NCBI RefSeq assembly: GCF_900142465.1
Contig: NZ_FRAX01000014.1
Span: forward strand, 1-64,000
DNA length: 64,000 bases
Direction of reading: 5' to 3'
From: Fibrobacter sp. UWH6
Lineage (GTDB): Bacteria; Fibrobacterota; Fibrobacteria; Fibrobacterales; Fibrobacteraceae
Under the pieces are notes generated by a model. The model worked only from the letters and a program-made list of their open reading frames with translations, ran no database searches and was not told the DNA's origin. The position numbers and the translations under genes are program-made. Of this stretch, positions 22,205 to 31,340 are shown piece by piece (the first letter of the stretch is position 1; the number at the start of each line of letters is the position of its first letter).

Positions 22205-23227
22205 CTAGCCATCCACAAATCCCGCCTCCGCCATGCATTTTTGTGCGAAGCAATTGGCTTCTTCTTCCTTTTCGGGATGGTGGTGGGTAATATCGACATT
22301 TTGCAGACAGATTCCTTTTTTGCCGTGGTATAGAACGTGGGCGAGTTCATGGAAGAACGTGTGCCACATGGCTTCGCGGCTCTTGAAGCGGTCGTGTAGC
22401 TGAATTGTGGGGACGTCCTTGTACCAGCGGTACATTCCATGGACGGGTGCTGTCTTGAAGTTCTGTACAAAAAGAATGCGAATTCCGATTTTGCGGCAAA
22501 GCTCTGCAAGCCCGGTCATGCAATCGTCAACTACGTCGGCTTCGGGAGTGTTGTAGGTAATGTCCTTTGCGCTTTCGGGAAGGGCTTTGTTTGCCGCTGC
22601 AAAATCAATAATTTCGGGAAGATGCTGCTTTAGTTTCTTGCGAACAGCCTTGTGGTCTTGCGGTTCCATGGGGTCTTCGTCAGAAAGGATTTCTCCCCGG
22701 CGAATCCACATGGACATGGCGTAAGGGTCTTTCACCTCTGCCAGGGAAATCCTGAAGGCGACTTTTAGACGTGCGTCCTTGTAATAGCGGTCCCAGGCCT
22801 GCGGGGTTCCCACTGCAAAAAACTTTAGTAGCGTGTGGACTTCGTTGGCGGTGGTTTCGGTTTTGGATTTGCCCTCGGGAGCTTTTTCGATCCAGTTTCT
22901 CGCGCATGCTTCTGCCGGGAAGGATTTTTTCCAAAGGGGCTGGTTTCCGAGGCTTGCCTTGACTTTTTCGCGAATGAGGTATTCGTCGTAACTGACTTGT
23001 CGACGAAGCCAATAGCTGGAGGGAATGTTGGTCACCATTTCCAAGAGAAATGCGACTTCGGAGACGATGCGGACGTTCCCTTGTAAAATGTCGTTCACCG
23101 CCTTGGGCGTGTAGCCCATGCGAGCGGCCAGGTCGTTTGCGTCCATTCCCATTTCTTGAATTTTTTCTGCTAGATCGCGTCCTGGAGGGAAAATTACAGC
23201 AAGTTCGCCACAATGATATACGTTCAT
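22205..23227 (-). CDS. HigA-type antitoxin fused to an ImmA/IrrE metallopeptidase
   Basis: 340 residues. Residues about 15-75 form a HigA/XRE helix-turn-helix (ILQGNVRIVSEVAFLLE is a HigA hallmark). A long middle region is followed by an ImmA/IrrE-type zinc peptidase domain with HELAH (293-297). HigA represses its own operon and neutralises HigB; ImmA-type proteases cleave repressors in mobile elements. The fusion suggests an antitoxin that can cleave itself or another regulator. It starts eight bases after the higB stop, so it is co-translated with the toxin. Ordinary HigA proteins are only about 100 residues, which makes this a long variant. Confidence 0.85.
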   Translation of the reverse strand: MNVYHCGELAVIFPPGRDLAEKIQEMGMDANDLAARMGYTPKAVNDILQGNVRIVSEVAFLLEMVTNIPSSYWLRRQVSYDEYLIREKVKASLGNQPLWKKSFPAEACARNWIEKAPEGKSKTETTANEVHTLLKFFAVGTPQAWDRYYKDARLKVAFRISLAEVKDPYAMSMWIRRGEILSDEDPMEPQDHKAVRKKLKQHLPEIIDFAAANKALPESAKDITYNTPEADVVDDCMTGLAELCRKIGIRILFVQNFKTAPVHGMYRWYKDVPTIQLHDRFKSREAMWHTFFHELAHVLYHGKKGICLQNVDITHHHPEKEEEANCFAQKCMAEAGFVDG

Positions 23228-23235
23228 ATAAAATC

Positions 23236-23559
23236 CTACTTATGGTAATCAACAATTTCCATGATTGAGACCGTTTGCTCTACAATTAAACCGACGATAT
23301 TTCCTTCGTTGTTGATTAATGGTTTGAAAATAAGCCTATAAGGGTGGTCCAAATCGCAAGCCCATTGCCCTGCGCGATTTCCTGTCAGTTCGTGAAAACG
23401 GCCGGGCATATTCTTTAATTCTCCCAAATCGCAAGCTTGTTTAAGAGTTTCAAGTCTAGCCCAGTAAACGTTCGCTCGACGCTGGCCTAGTTTTTTTACC
23501 GCGAATGATTTGTCGCCGGCGCATGTTGCCAACTCTTTAGTGGCGTAGACGATTTGCAT
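23236..23559 (-). CDS. HigB/RelE-like toxin
   Basis: 107 residues, the size of HigB-type mRNA interferases. Signals are ETLKQACDLGELKNMPGRFH, the following HELTGNRAGQWACDLDHPYR and RLIFKPL, the pattern of plasmid-maintenance killer proteins. It would cleave mRNA on the ribosome and stop growth when HigA is lost. The catalytic residues are not strictly conserved in this subfamily, so activity is inferred. First gene of the operon, followed at once by the HigA-ImmA gene. The upstream 200 bp carry its promoter region but no clear operator. Confidence 0.85.
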   Translation of the reverse strand: MQIVYATKELATCAGDKSFAVKKLGQRRANVYWARLETLKQACDLGELKNMPGRFHELTGNRAGQWACDLDHPYRLIFKPLINNEGNIVGLIVEQTVSIMEIVDYHK

Positions 23560-23762
23560 TTCATATCCTCATGTTCTCCTTTTTTTTGATTAACCTAAAA
23601 TATAAATTAAAATTCTAGTTTAAGTGTTTGGTTTATTAAAAATTCTTTAATTGGGTGTGCTGTCCGCAATTTTCGTCTGCAAAAGAAGAACTTATTTACG
23701 TCACGGTTTCTTCTAGAACCATTTTTTTTACTATATTACACCCCAACGTCGCAAGGCGTACC

Positions 23763-23836
<74 letters not shown>

Positions 23837-23844
23837 CTAAAAAA

Positions 23845-23873
23845 GACAGGTCGTATGGCCTGTCTTTTTTTTA
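23845..23873 (+). terminator. Terminator of tRNA-Met
   Basis: gacagg (23845-23850) pairs with cctgtc (23859-23864), followed by eight T. Confidence 0.85.
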
Positions 23874-23962
23874 TGTAAAGGGAGGGGCTTTCCCCTCCCT
23901 CTAGACTCCTTTCCCTTTTGCTCGGGAAACAAACTTCTGCTTTACGTTTAAGAATTTGTTCT

Positions 23963-25408
23963 TTATGCCTTGGGCTGCAGTCCAAGTTCGCCAAGGATCA
24001 GCAGGTACTTGGAGATGGTTCTGCACCATTCGTAGTGGAATCCGCTGTAGGCGTTCACGACGCACTTGTCCCAGTCGGCGGTCTCGGTCTTGTAGACGTT
24101 CTCGGCGTCCTTGACGCAGCGCAGCATCTGGTGGGGTGCGTTGGCGTCGTCAACCAGGAAGGCGTTGGCTTCGCCTGCAGTCTCGAGGCTGTAGGTGGTC
24201 AGCATGGTAGAAACGCCTACGGTGCGTCCGGTCAGGGGGAGTGTTCCCGCGGCCATGGCTTTCAAGATGATCGAAGAAGAGGGTTCTCTCAGGTTGGCGG
24301 CGAACAGGACGTCGGAACCGGCCAGCGTGTCGCGGAGCCTTGTGGCGTCACCCATGAATTTATCCAAATCCAGCAGGTACATGACGTCGGGGTACTGCGT
24401 GGCGAATTCCTTGTAGTAGTTCCAGTCGGCGTTGTTCCTGGACGAAGTTCCGACGATAAGGAATACGTCGAGGTGTGCCACGTCCGAAAGGATGGTGGCC
24501 AAGGTCTCGGAAGTGTTGCCCGCTTCGGAATCCAGGTGGACGTAGATAACCATCTTGTCTTTAAAGACGATGCCCAACTGCTGCTGCAGGTTGGCCCTGG
24601 CTCTGCGCTTTGCTTCCTTGATGGGGAGGCAGTCCTGGTCGTTGAAATCCCATACCTGGTAGCTTACACCGAACTGCACGCCAATCAGCTTGTCGGCGTT
24701 GCGGTTCAGGAATCCGCTAAGACCGCCGGGCAGGTTGGTGTTCAGCATGGCGTCGCGGTAACCCGGCGAGGGGAACAATACCTTGGTGGCATACAGGATG
24801 CCGGCCTTCAACAGGCTCACCTTGCCCCAGAACTCGTAGCCGTCCATGTTGTAGTCTTCGCGGGGGAGGCCGATCTTCTCGATTTCGCTGGAGGATACGT
24901 GGAAGTCGTAGGTGATGTTATGGATGTTGAAGAAGAAGGGGATGTCGGCGGCGTAGCTGGTGTACAGAGTCCTTGCCAGGGTGCCGGCAAGGGCGCCGCC
25001 CCATTCGTGACCCATGATGGCCTGGCAGGCGAAGTTGGAGGCTTCGGCGTAGGCTAGCGCTGCGGAGGCCAAAAAGGCGAAACGCAGGTGGTTGTCGGTG
25101 TAGGGGCGCTCGTCGGGAGGGCCGTACACGTGGGGTCTGTCAAAAAATTCCTGGTTGTATATGTAGGTGTGGAGGGGGTCCTTTTCGGATACCCAGATCT
25201 CGTAGGGCTTGTTCTGAAGTTTTTCGGTTCCTGTAAAGATGCACTTGTAGGAATCTACATCGACCATCAGCTCCTTGTAGAACGGGGAGCAGGTCAAAAC
25301 CTTGGCACCGGCACATGCGAATGCGTCTGTCATGCGGTTGACTGCGGTTGCCAGGGGGCTCGTGCGCCTCCAATTGCCTGCTTCCGGGCTTACGACAAGA
25401 ATGTTCAT
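23963..25408 (-). CDS. Glycogen/starch-synthase-like glycosyltransferase (GT5), divergent
   Basis: 481 residues. The start MNILVVSPEAG, the IMGHEWGG segment and NIHNITYDF resemble glycogen synthase GlgA (HCHDW and HN-x-AYQG), and the C-terminal half follows the GT-B plan, with IYVHLDSEAGN and ALAGSDVLFAANLREPSSS-type donor-site segments. The KTGGL motif that binds ADP-glucose in GlgA is replaced by RRTSPLA, and other donor contacts differ. It may use another donor, act as a regulator, or have lost activity. Fibrobacter stores glycogen, and a GlgE-type gene lies at 41.2 kb. The gene appears to be a single unit with its own upstream region. Confidence 0.7.
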   Translation of the reverse strand: MNILVVSPEAGNWRRTSPLATAVNRMTDAFACAGAKVLTCSPFYKELMVDVDSYKCIFTGTEKLQNKPYEIWVSEKDPLHTYIYNQEFFDRPHVYGPPDERPYTDNHLRFAFLASAALAYAEASNFACQAIMGHEWGGALAGTLARTLYTSYAADIPFFFNIHNITYDFHVSSSEIEKIGLPREDYNMDGYEFWGKVSLLKAGILYATKVLFPSPGYRDAMLNTNLPGGLSGFLNRNADKLIGVQFGVSYQVWDFNDQDCLPIKEAKRRARANLQQQLGIVFKDKMVIYVHLDSEAGNTSETLATILSDVAHLDVFLIVGTSSRNNADWNYYKEFATQYPDVMYLLDLDKFMGDATRLRDTLAGSDVLFAANLREPSSSIILKAMAAGTLPLTGRTVGVSTMLTTYSLETAGEANAFLVDDANAPHQMLRCVKDAENVYKTETADWDKCVVNAYSGFHYEWCRTISKYLLILGELGLQPKA

Positions 25409-25562
25409 GCCTAAGAGATTACTCCTAATAAAATTTTACTTATACCCAAAGGTTGGTATAAATTTATTTAATTATTTTTAAGAAGTATACGCCCAAATTC
25501 AAATTTTTGGTGCAAAAGCTTATAAAACACTTACAAAGCCCTATTGGCTGAAGGAAAACAAA

Positions 25563-26624
25563 ATGAAGAAGATCTTTCTTGCCTCTCTGGCTGCTGCCGT
25601 CGCCTTTACGATGGTCGGTTGCAAGGGAACCAACGAAAAGCGTGGTGACGAACACCTTAAGGAAGGCCGTTATCGTAACGCCATCAACTCCTACCTGGAA
25701 GCAAAGAAGAAGGGTAGCGTGTCTGACGAATTCTACGATAACTTCACTCTCGCTCTGGTCCGTGCTGCAGAAATCGAAGCCAAGAAGGATCTTAACAGCG
25801 ATTTGATCAGCGGCTACTTTGACAAGGCTGGCGTCAACATGCCCGAAGTCAAGAACGCCGAAGTTGTTGAAGAATACGTCACCAAGATGGCTACTGTCGG
25901 TAAGCAGCAGGCTACTCAGGACGGTGTGGACTTCAACACCATCATCAACGCTTTTGCACGTATCGATACCGCCCTGGTCTATGCAAAGTCCAAGGGTGTC
26001 GGCGAAGGTTCTGTAAAGACCCTCCGTAACGAAGCAGAAAACGCCGTCGTTGCCAAGGCTCTCCCCGAAATCAAGGATGAATCTGATCCGGTGGTTTCTG
26101 AATTCGGCCTGCTCCGCCTCGAATACGTCGCACCCGAAAATGCAGAGGTCAAGGCAGCTCTTAACAAGAACCGCAAGACCACTCGTGGCTACTTCCTGAT
26201 CTTCGGTGAAAACATCGCCGACGCTGCTGGCAAGCGCTTTGTTGACAAGTGGGGCTACGTCATGGCTCTGCCCACCATCAAGATGGCTCCGGGCTCTCTC
26301 AACGGCGAGCTCCAGTTCTGGGCCTCTACCGGTAACAACACCGAACTGGATCCCGAAAAGATCAAGGTCGTTTCTACCGACGGTAAGGAAGCAATTGCTA
26401 AGGTCAGCGGTGGCTGGTGCGAAGCTGAAGTCCTCGTTGGCAAGAAGGGCGACGAAAAGATCGAAAAGAAGAAGCAGCCCATCAAGAAGGGCACTAAGGG
26501 TAAGTTGATGAACGAATTCCTGTGCTCCGTGAACGTCTCCTTCACCTATGCTAAGGACTTCGTTCCTGACTACGTCGAATACAAGGACGAATTCGGTATC
26601 GGCCGCAAGTACCTCGGTCAGTAA
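25563..26624 (+). CDS. Abundant-type lipoprotein with helical repeats
   Basis: 353 residues. The signal ends in a lipobox (FTMVGC), giving a lipid-modified cysteine at residue 20. The next ~130 residues are charged helices resembling a tetratricopeptide-type pair (RGDEHLKEGRYRNAINSYLE fits a TPR helix pair). The second half is richer in beta strands (TTRGYFLIFGENIAD, KWGYVMALPTIK). Codon choice is strongly biased, as in highly expressed genes such as pgk here. I do not recognise a family for the C-terminal half. It stands alone between an AT-rich 150-bp upstream region and a strong terminator, so it is probably expressed on its own. Confidence 0.75.
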   Translation: MKKIFLASLAAAVAFTMVGCKGTNEKRGDEHLKEGRYRNAINSYLEAKKKGSVSDEFYDNFTLALVRAAEIEAKKDLNSDLISGYFDKAGVNMPEVKNAEVVEEYVTKMATVGKQQATQDGVDFNTIINAFARIDTALVYAKSKGVGEGSVKTLRNEAENAVVAKALPEIKDESDPVVSEFGLLRLEYVAPENAEVKAALNKNRKTTRGYFLIFGENIADAAGKRFVDKWGYVMALPTIKMAPGSLNGELQFWASTGNNTELDPEKIKVVSTDGKEAIAKVSGGWCEAEVLVGKKGDEKIEKKKQPIKKGTKGKLMNEFLCSVNVSFTYAKDFVPDYVEYKDEFGIGRKYLGQ

Positions 26625-26668
26625 TAGTCCAAGACTGATTTAGTCTGAAGCAGATTTAAAATCAACAG

Positions 26669-26700
26669 GAGCCTCGGTGAAAACCGGGGCTCTTTGCTTT
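26669..26700 (+). terminator. Terminator after the lipoprotein
   Basis: gagcctcggt pairs with accggggctc across gaaa, then tttgctttt. Confidence 0.85.
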
Positions 26701-26751
26701 TGTGGCGGGCATTTGCGTTCGCCTTGTTTGCGGGGCGCTTGATGGTTCGCC

Positions 26752-27786
26752 TTATTTTTGGCGGGGTTCTCGGATCTTTGCCAGGAGCCACAGCAGTAGG
26801 CATGCGGCAATGGGGGCGGCTATGTTCCATGGTTCGTGGTAACGGATGCTGCCGGGGGTGGCAAGCCAGATGTAGACCAGGACGATGTGTGCCGTAAAGA
26901 CGTCTAGACTGTGGCGCCCGATGACGTTGGTAACCTTGAAGTCCAGTGCGCTGGGGAAGCGGCGGACAATCCAGCTGACCAGGGAGACGAACACCATGAA
27001 GTTGACGAATCGTAACGGCCCGATTGCGGCCTTGCTTATCCAGAACTTGGAGGGCTGCTGCAGGGGGATGTATTCGTGCCTCCAGAGGAACAGGAAGACA
27101 AGGATAATGAATAATAGCGGGATAAGGCGGTCAAATTTTTTGAAGAATGTAGGGGTAAAGACCTGGGAACGTTTCCAGCAGGCGGCAATGGCCGCCCCCG
27201 TCACATAAAGGAACTGCCAGCAAAGCGGGTCGAAAAAGCCGTGGTTTATCCATCTGGGGAACAGGCTGTTGAGGGTGTCCCGCAGGCCGTACTGCCCCGC
27301 AATCCAGAGGGCGACGCTTGCGCACCAGATGGCGAGAATGTTCCCTCGGATCATCTGGGGGAACAGCGCAGAACCGATTAGCAGAAAGACCACGTAAAGG
27401 GGCAGGACGTCAAGGTAATCCGGCGTGTTCACCATGGGTATGGACCACAGGCTAACTAGCACCGGGTGTTCCGGGAAGTTGCTGAAGTATTCGCGGATCG
27501 GGGTCAGGATGGTGCAGGCGGCAATGGCGACCGCTGCCAGCGTAATGCTGTGGTACTTCCAGATCTTGAATGCGCGGGAGCGCATCCAGGTTTGCTTTGG
27601 ATCCTTGGCAGACTTGCTGAAGGCTGCCAAGGCGCCTACAAAACCCGATAAGAAAAAAAAGCCTTCGGCTGCACTGAAGAAGCCGAAGCACTGATATAGG
27701 TAATGAGAAATGGGCTTTCCGAAGTGATCCAGGGTCATCTGCAGCAGCAGGATGCCACGGATTGAATCCAGAGCCTTGATTCGCAT
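26752..27786 (-). CDS. OpgC-like integral membrane acyltransferase
   Basis: 344 residues with about ten hydrophobic helices. The start RIKALDSIRGILLLQMTLDH and the FLSGFVGAL segment match the OpgC family (OpgC_C), membrane acyltransferase-like proteins that in proteobacteria add succinyl groups to periplasmic glucans. The conserved histidine at the end of helix 1 (LDHFG) is present. The substrate in this organism is unknown; some surface or periplasmic glycan is likely. It is followed downstream by an intergenic region and faces the terminator at 26.67 kb. Confidence 0.75.
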   Translation of the reverse strand: MRIKALDSIRGILLLQMTLDHFGKPISHYLYQCFGFFSAAEGFFFLSGFVGALAAFSKSAKDPKQTWMRSRAFKIWKYHSITLAAVAIAACTILTPIREYFSNFPEHPVLVSLWSIPMVNTPDYLDVLPLYVVFLLIGSALFPQMIRGNILAIWCASVALWIAGQYGLRDTLNSLFPRWINHGFFDPLCWQFLYVTGAAIAACWKRSQVFTPTFFKKFDRLIPLLFIILVFLFLWRHEYIPLQQPSKFWISKAAIGPLRFVNFMVFVSLVSWIVRRFPSALDFKVTNVIGRHSLDVFTAHIVLVYIWLATPGSIRYHEPWNIAAPIAACLLLWLLAKIREPRQK

Positions 27787-27807
27787 AGGGAGCGAAGCTA
27801 GCTGAAC

Positions 27808-28926
27808 TTAGAAGTTTGCCTTGCCGCTGAAGCCCAGGGAGAACTTGGAATCTCCGAAGGGACCGCTCTTGGTGCCAAAGTTGTAGCCGTACCAGAATAC
27901 CAGTTCGGTCTTCATGGTGGGATACAGGTAATGGTTCATGCCCAGGAAGTGGAAGCTGTCGCCGCTGGTTTCGGTGTCAGGGTCATGGAGTTCGTAGCTG
28001 AAGCCCATGGTGTACTTCTTGTGGAGGTTAAAGCTGGGTTCGATTGCGAAGAGCTTCTGGTCGTCGGTGGACAGCTGGGGAGCGGTTTCGTATTCGCTAT
28101 TGGTAATGGCGTAGAAGTAGGTCATGGCCAGGTTGAATACGCCGTAGTTCATGCTGGGTTCCAGCAAGAAGGAGTGTACGCCCTTGCCCTTGTACGGGTG
28201 GAGACCCCAGACGGCGTAGATGCCGTAGTTGAACTTGTCGTAGCTCTTGGAGTAGTCCACTTCGGTGCCCAGGGAGTAGGTGTTGGGGCGGCCGATGTTT
28301 TCGCCGAATACCCAGTCAAGGCTGGGGGTAAGGATCAAGTGTTCGTCGGGGTGGTTCAGCATGGGGAATGCATAGGTGACGAACAAGTCCATGGTATGGT
28401 CGGTGTTGTCGGAGGCGCCGAAGTAGAATGCGCCGTGGCCGTACTTGTCGTTGCCGAATTCAGCACCGAAACCGCGGAGGCTTTCTTCGCGGATGATTAC
28501 GGCGTAGCGGGAGGCATCGCGCCAGAAGTAGTAGTTGAATGCACCTGCGCTGTAGGTCATGTCGCCAAAGACCAGGCTTACGTCGTGGCTAACGTCCCAG
28601 CGGAGCTGTACGCCGTCGAATTCGAAGGAATTGTGGCGGCCTTCTTCGCCCATGGCGGTTGCGCGGGCCTTGCCGTGGCGGACTTCAGAGTCTTCTTCGG
28701 TGGCGCCGAGGGTGCTGTGGGTGGTTCCGCTAACGACGACAGACACGTTTTCATCGAGATTTGCCTTTACGGAAAGGTCAATATCCTGGTTGCCGGCGTT
28801 GACCGGGTCAAAATCCTCGTCAAAATAGCTGGCGTAGTCAAAATTCACGTCGCCGTGGACTTCGATGTCGGCGGCAGTTGCAAATGCGGCGGTCATTGCG
28901 ACCATGGGCAAAATCATTTTGCGCAT
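27808..28926 (-). CDS. Outer-membrane beta-barrel protein (porin-like)
   Basis: 372 residues. A signal peptide ends near AFATAA. The mature protein is a series of alternating amphipathic strands with tight turns (DIEVHGDVNFDYASYF, VQLRWDVSHDVSLVFGD, FNYGIYAVWGL) and ends in Phe (LGFSGKANF), as barrels recognised by BamA do. Its size fits a 14-16-strand pore. Substrate unknown. It ends 22 bp before the start of the OpgC-like gene's upstream side on the same strand, so the barrel gene is probably transcribed ahead of it. Confidence 0.75.
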   Translation of the reverse strand: MRKMILPMVAMTAAFATAADIEVHGDVNFDYASYFDEDFDPVNAGNQDIDLSVKANLDENVSVVVSGTTHSTLGATEEDSEVRHGKARATAMGEEGRHNSFEFDGVQLRWDVSHDVSLVFGDMTYSAGAFNYYFWRDASRYAVIIREESLRGFGAEFGNDKYGHGAFYFGASDNTDHTMDLFVTYAFPMLNHPDEHLILTPSLDWVFGENIGRPNTYSLGTEVDYSKSYDKFNYGIYAVWGLHPYKGKGVHSFLLEPSMNYGVFNLAMTYFYAITNSEYETAPQLSTDDQKLFAIEPSFNLHKKYTMGFSYELHDPDTETSGDSFHFLGMNHYLYPTMKTELVFWYGYNFGTKSGPFGDSKFSLGFSGKANF

Positions 28927-29006
28927 ACAGTGATTCCAATACTGGGTGTTAAATTTTCACGCCTAAAGATAGCAATATCCAATGTCGTAGACCAACATAA
29001 AAACAA

Positions 29007-29037
29007 TTTGAAATACAAATTATGGGGGGTATTTTTG
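29007..29037 (+). promoter_or_regulatory. Bacteroidetes-type promoter of the LolA-PorV-recF cluster
   Basis: TTTG at 29007-29010, 19 bp, then TATTTTTG at 29030-29037. This is the TTTG-N19-TAnnTTTG arrangement known for Bacteroidetes housekeeping promoters. The start would fall close to ATG 29053, leaving a very short leader. Confidence 0.55.
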
Positions 29038-29052
29038 TAAATTTTGATAACT

Positions 29053-29697
29053 ATGATAAGAAAATGTTCCTTTAGACCCCAATTCCTGGTGGCTATTCTT
29101 TTGGTGTTGGCCCAGGTGACTTTTGCCCTGACTGCAAGTCAGGCCATGGAAAAATCCAAGGCCTGGTTCAAGTCCGGTAAGGCCTGGAGCCTGGATTTTA
29201 AACTGCAGGTGTTTTATGCGGATTCGCCGGATATCGCATCGCAGATGGGTAGCCTCAAGGTGGCCGAAGGCGATAAGTTTGTTCTTGATATCGCCGGCAT
29301 CAAGTTCTATAGCGACGGTGTCGACATGTGGCAATACAATGTGGAGCAGAAGCAGGTCCTGATCAAGGCCGTGGAGGATCTTTCCAGTCAGCTGCACCCT
29401 TCCGAGCTTCTATTTAAATACCTGAACTGCAACGCCAAGGAAATGACCGAAGGCAATTTCGGTGGCCAGAAGTTGTGGGTACTGAAACTGGACCCTTCGA
29501 AGTATGCGGGGCAATTCACCCAGATGGAAGTGTGGCTGTCTCAAAAGGATTTTTCTCCGGTGCGCCTGTTTACCATGGACCCTTCTGGAAACGGTTCCTG
29601 GTATAACATCGTTAACCTGAAGGTCATGAAGAAAGTTTCCGACAGCGATTTTAGATACAAGGCCATTCCCGGTGTCGATGAAATCGATATGAGATAG
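29053..29697 (+). CDS. LolA-like outer-membrane lipoprotein carrier protein
   Basis: 214 residues with a signal peptide (cleavage after VTFA). The mature part follows the LolA/LolB half-barrel pattern: a helical start (QAMEKSKAWFKSG), then antiparallel strands such as WSLDFKLQVFY, GDKFVLDIAGIKFYSDGVDM and QYNVEQKQVLI, and LSQKDFSPVRLFTMD near the end. LolA shuttles lipoproteins from the inner to the outer membrane. ATG 29053 is preferred over TTG 29044. It leads a gene set whose next members are a surface protein and a PorV-like barrel, so it may serve that set rather than general lipoprotein sorting. Confidence 0.7.
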   Translation: MIRKCSFRPQFLVAILLVLAQVTFALTASQAMEKSKAWFKSGKAWSLDFKLQVFYADSPDIASQMGSLKVAEGDKFVLDIAGIKFYSDGVDMWQYNVEQKQVLIKAVEDLSSQLHPSELLFKYLNCNAKEMTEGNFGGQKLWVLKLDPSKYAGQFTQMEVWLSQKDFSPVRLFTMDPSGNGSWYNIVNLKVMKKVSDSDFRYKAIPGVDEIDMR

Positions 29698-29717
29698 CAG
29701 AAAAGGGACGTTATATT

Positions 29718-31340
29718 ATGAAATGGACTGAAGGTATTTTAAGGTTAAAAGGCTTGGTGGCTGCAGGCCTGGTGCTTGCCGGTTCCGCCCTGGCCGCCGA
29801 AACTCTTTTCAGTAACTACACGCTGAATGTCAACGCTTCGGCCGAAACGGGTAAGCTGTGGGTGTTTTCCCGTGGCGATATTTATAGCGGTGTTACCCTT
29901 CTGACTTTGAATGTGGCTGGCGACGGAACGGTTCGCCTGGCTGAATCTTCTCAGGGGCAGATGGATGATTCCCTGACCGCAGTCCACGACAGCATTTTCT
30001 GGGACGATATGGCTGAACGTCGTCGCACCCCTTCTATTCTTGCTGGTAAGTTGGGCTATGTCCTCCCGATGGTGGGAATGAATGACGATGAATCCTACCT
30101 GCAGCCCAGGGGATTCTTCTCGGTTCGCGGTGTAGATGAAATTTACGGGACGCCCCTTGCGGTTCCCGAAAAGTTAGAGGATACCGATTCTTCGGCCATG
30201 TCTTATGCCTCCAGCGGATTTGCCTACGATTCTTCTGCCAAGGCGATGTGGATTGCCCGCGGTTCCGCCGGCCTCGCCCTTTACGATGTTTCTGGAAACA
30301 GCGCGAAGAAGAGTTTTTATGCCTTGAATCTCGAAACGAAAACTCTTGATTCTGCCAAGTCCAGCTATTCCTTTAACAGCAAGAAGAACCCCGACATTTT
30401 TGCGGTGGCTCTGCACCCCGAAACAGGTGACCTGTGGATGGCTACTTCCAAGGGGCTGTGGAAACGTTCTTCTGACGGATCTGTGAAGAAGGCCTCTTCT
30501 GCCCTGGATTCTTCCCGCGTGACGGGTGTCTGGATTGGCGGGGAACCTCTGCAGATTATCGCAGAAACTTCTTACAGAAAGAGCGGCTCCATTAAGGGTG
30601 GGCTGTGGCGCCTGAAAAAGGATGCCAAGGATTTTGCGAAGGTGGCCTTCTTGGATACGGCAGGAAAGACCGTAAAGAAGGAAGTGTATGATGAAGGCGA
30701 TTATACCGTAAGCGGGATCGCATTCCTTGGAAAGACTGCTTTTATCGCTGTGGGTGCCTCTGCGACTTCTGTGAGCGGCTACTTCAAGCTGGATTCTGCT
30801 GGTGTCCGCGCCTGGGAACAGGATGATGACGGCAGGAACACCTGGCTTTACGGCTATGGAACCGGAGCCACGGACCGCGACGCCATTATCACTTCTATTT
30901 GTGCATTCCCCCTGACAAAGAACAGCACAGGCCTGGCTCTGTCCACCTACGGAAACGGCGTTTCTGTTTCGGCTGATTCCGGCAAGACCTGGAACACCAT
31001 CTTGAATCGTGCCAAGCTGGGCGACAACCTGGGTTCTGTCCGCATGGTGCCCTCGGTGATTACCGCTGGCGATCAGGCCCTGGTGTCTTACAAGGTTAGC
31101 CAGGATTCCAAGATTACCATTGACGTGTTCAGCTACGACATGCGCAAGGTTCGCACTATCGTAAAGGATGCCCCCCGCAATGCCGACAATTCCCGCAGCA
31201 CCAACCCCAAGGTGGATTTCTGGGATGGTTACGACAAGGCTGGGCGCCCCTGCACCATGGGTGTCTACTATGTACGCGTAAAGGACAACCACGATAACGT
31301 GGGCTGGGGCAAGGTCATGACTTTGGGAGGGCGCAAGTAA
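29718..31340 (+). CDS. Secreted propeller-like protein with FlgD-Ig / T9SS-type C-terminal domain
   Basis: 540 residues. A signal peptide (to about residue 27) precedes a long region of repeated strand motifs with SGFAYDSSAKAMWIARGS, ALHPETGDLWMATSKGLW and GVSVSADSGKTWN, which read like beta-propeller blades. The last ~80 residues, with FWDGYDKAGRPCTMGVYYVR and GWGKVMTLGGRK, match the FlgD Ig-like domain often found at the C-terminus of type IX-secreted proteins. I infer a surface or exported protein. Its function is unknown. It is 20 bp after the LolA-like gene, and its stop overlaps the next start by one base. Confidence 0.75.
   Translation: MKWTEGILRLKGLVAAGLVLAGSALAAETLFSNYTLNVNASAETGKLWVFSRGDIYSGVTLLTLNVAGDGTVRLAESSQGQMDDSLTAVHDSIFWDDMAERRRTPSILAGKLGYVLPMVGMNDDESYLQPRGFFSVRGVDEIYGTPLAVPEKLEDTDSSAMSYASSGFAYDSSAKAMWIARGSAGLALYDVSGNSAKKSFYALNLETKTLDSAKSSYSFNSKKNPDIFAVALHPETGDLWMATSKGLWKRSSDGSVKKASSALDSSRVTGVWIGGEPLQIIAETSYRKSGSIKGGLWRLKKDAKDFAKVAFLDTAGKTVKKEVYDEGDYTVSGIAFLGKTAFIAVGASATSVSGYFKLDSAGVRAWEQDDDGRNTWLYGYGTGATDRDAIITSICAFPLTKNSTGLALSTYGNGVSVSADSGKTWNTILNRAKLGDNLGSVRMVPSVITAGDQALVSYKVSQDSKITIDVFSYDMRKVRTIVKDAPRNADNSRSTNPKVDFWDGYDKAGRPCTMGVYYVRVKDNHDNVGWGKVMTLGGRK

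Noticed and set aside
22439-23268. Plus-strand frames over the higBA region
   Set aside because: Antisense to the toxin-antitoxin genes, with no ribosome sites and no family matches.
23918-25057. A 379-codon plus-strand open frame over the GT5 gene
   Set aside because: Antisense shadow; the minus-strand frame is a recognisable glycosyltransferase.
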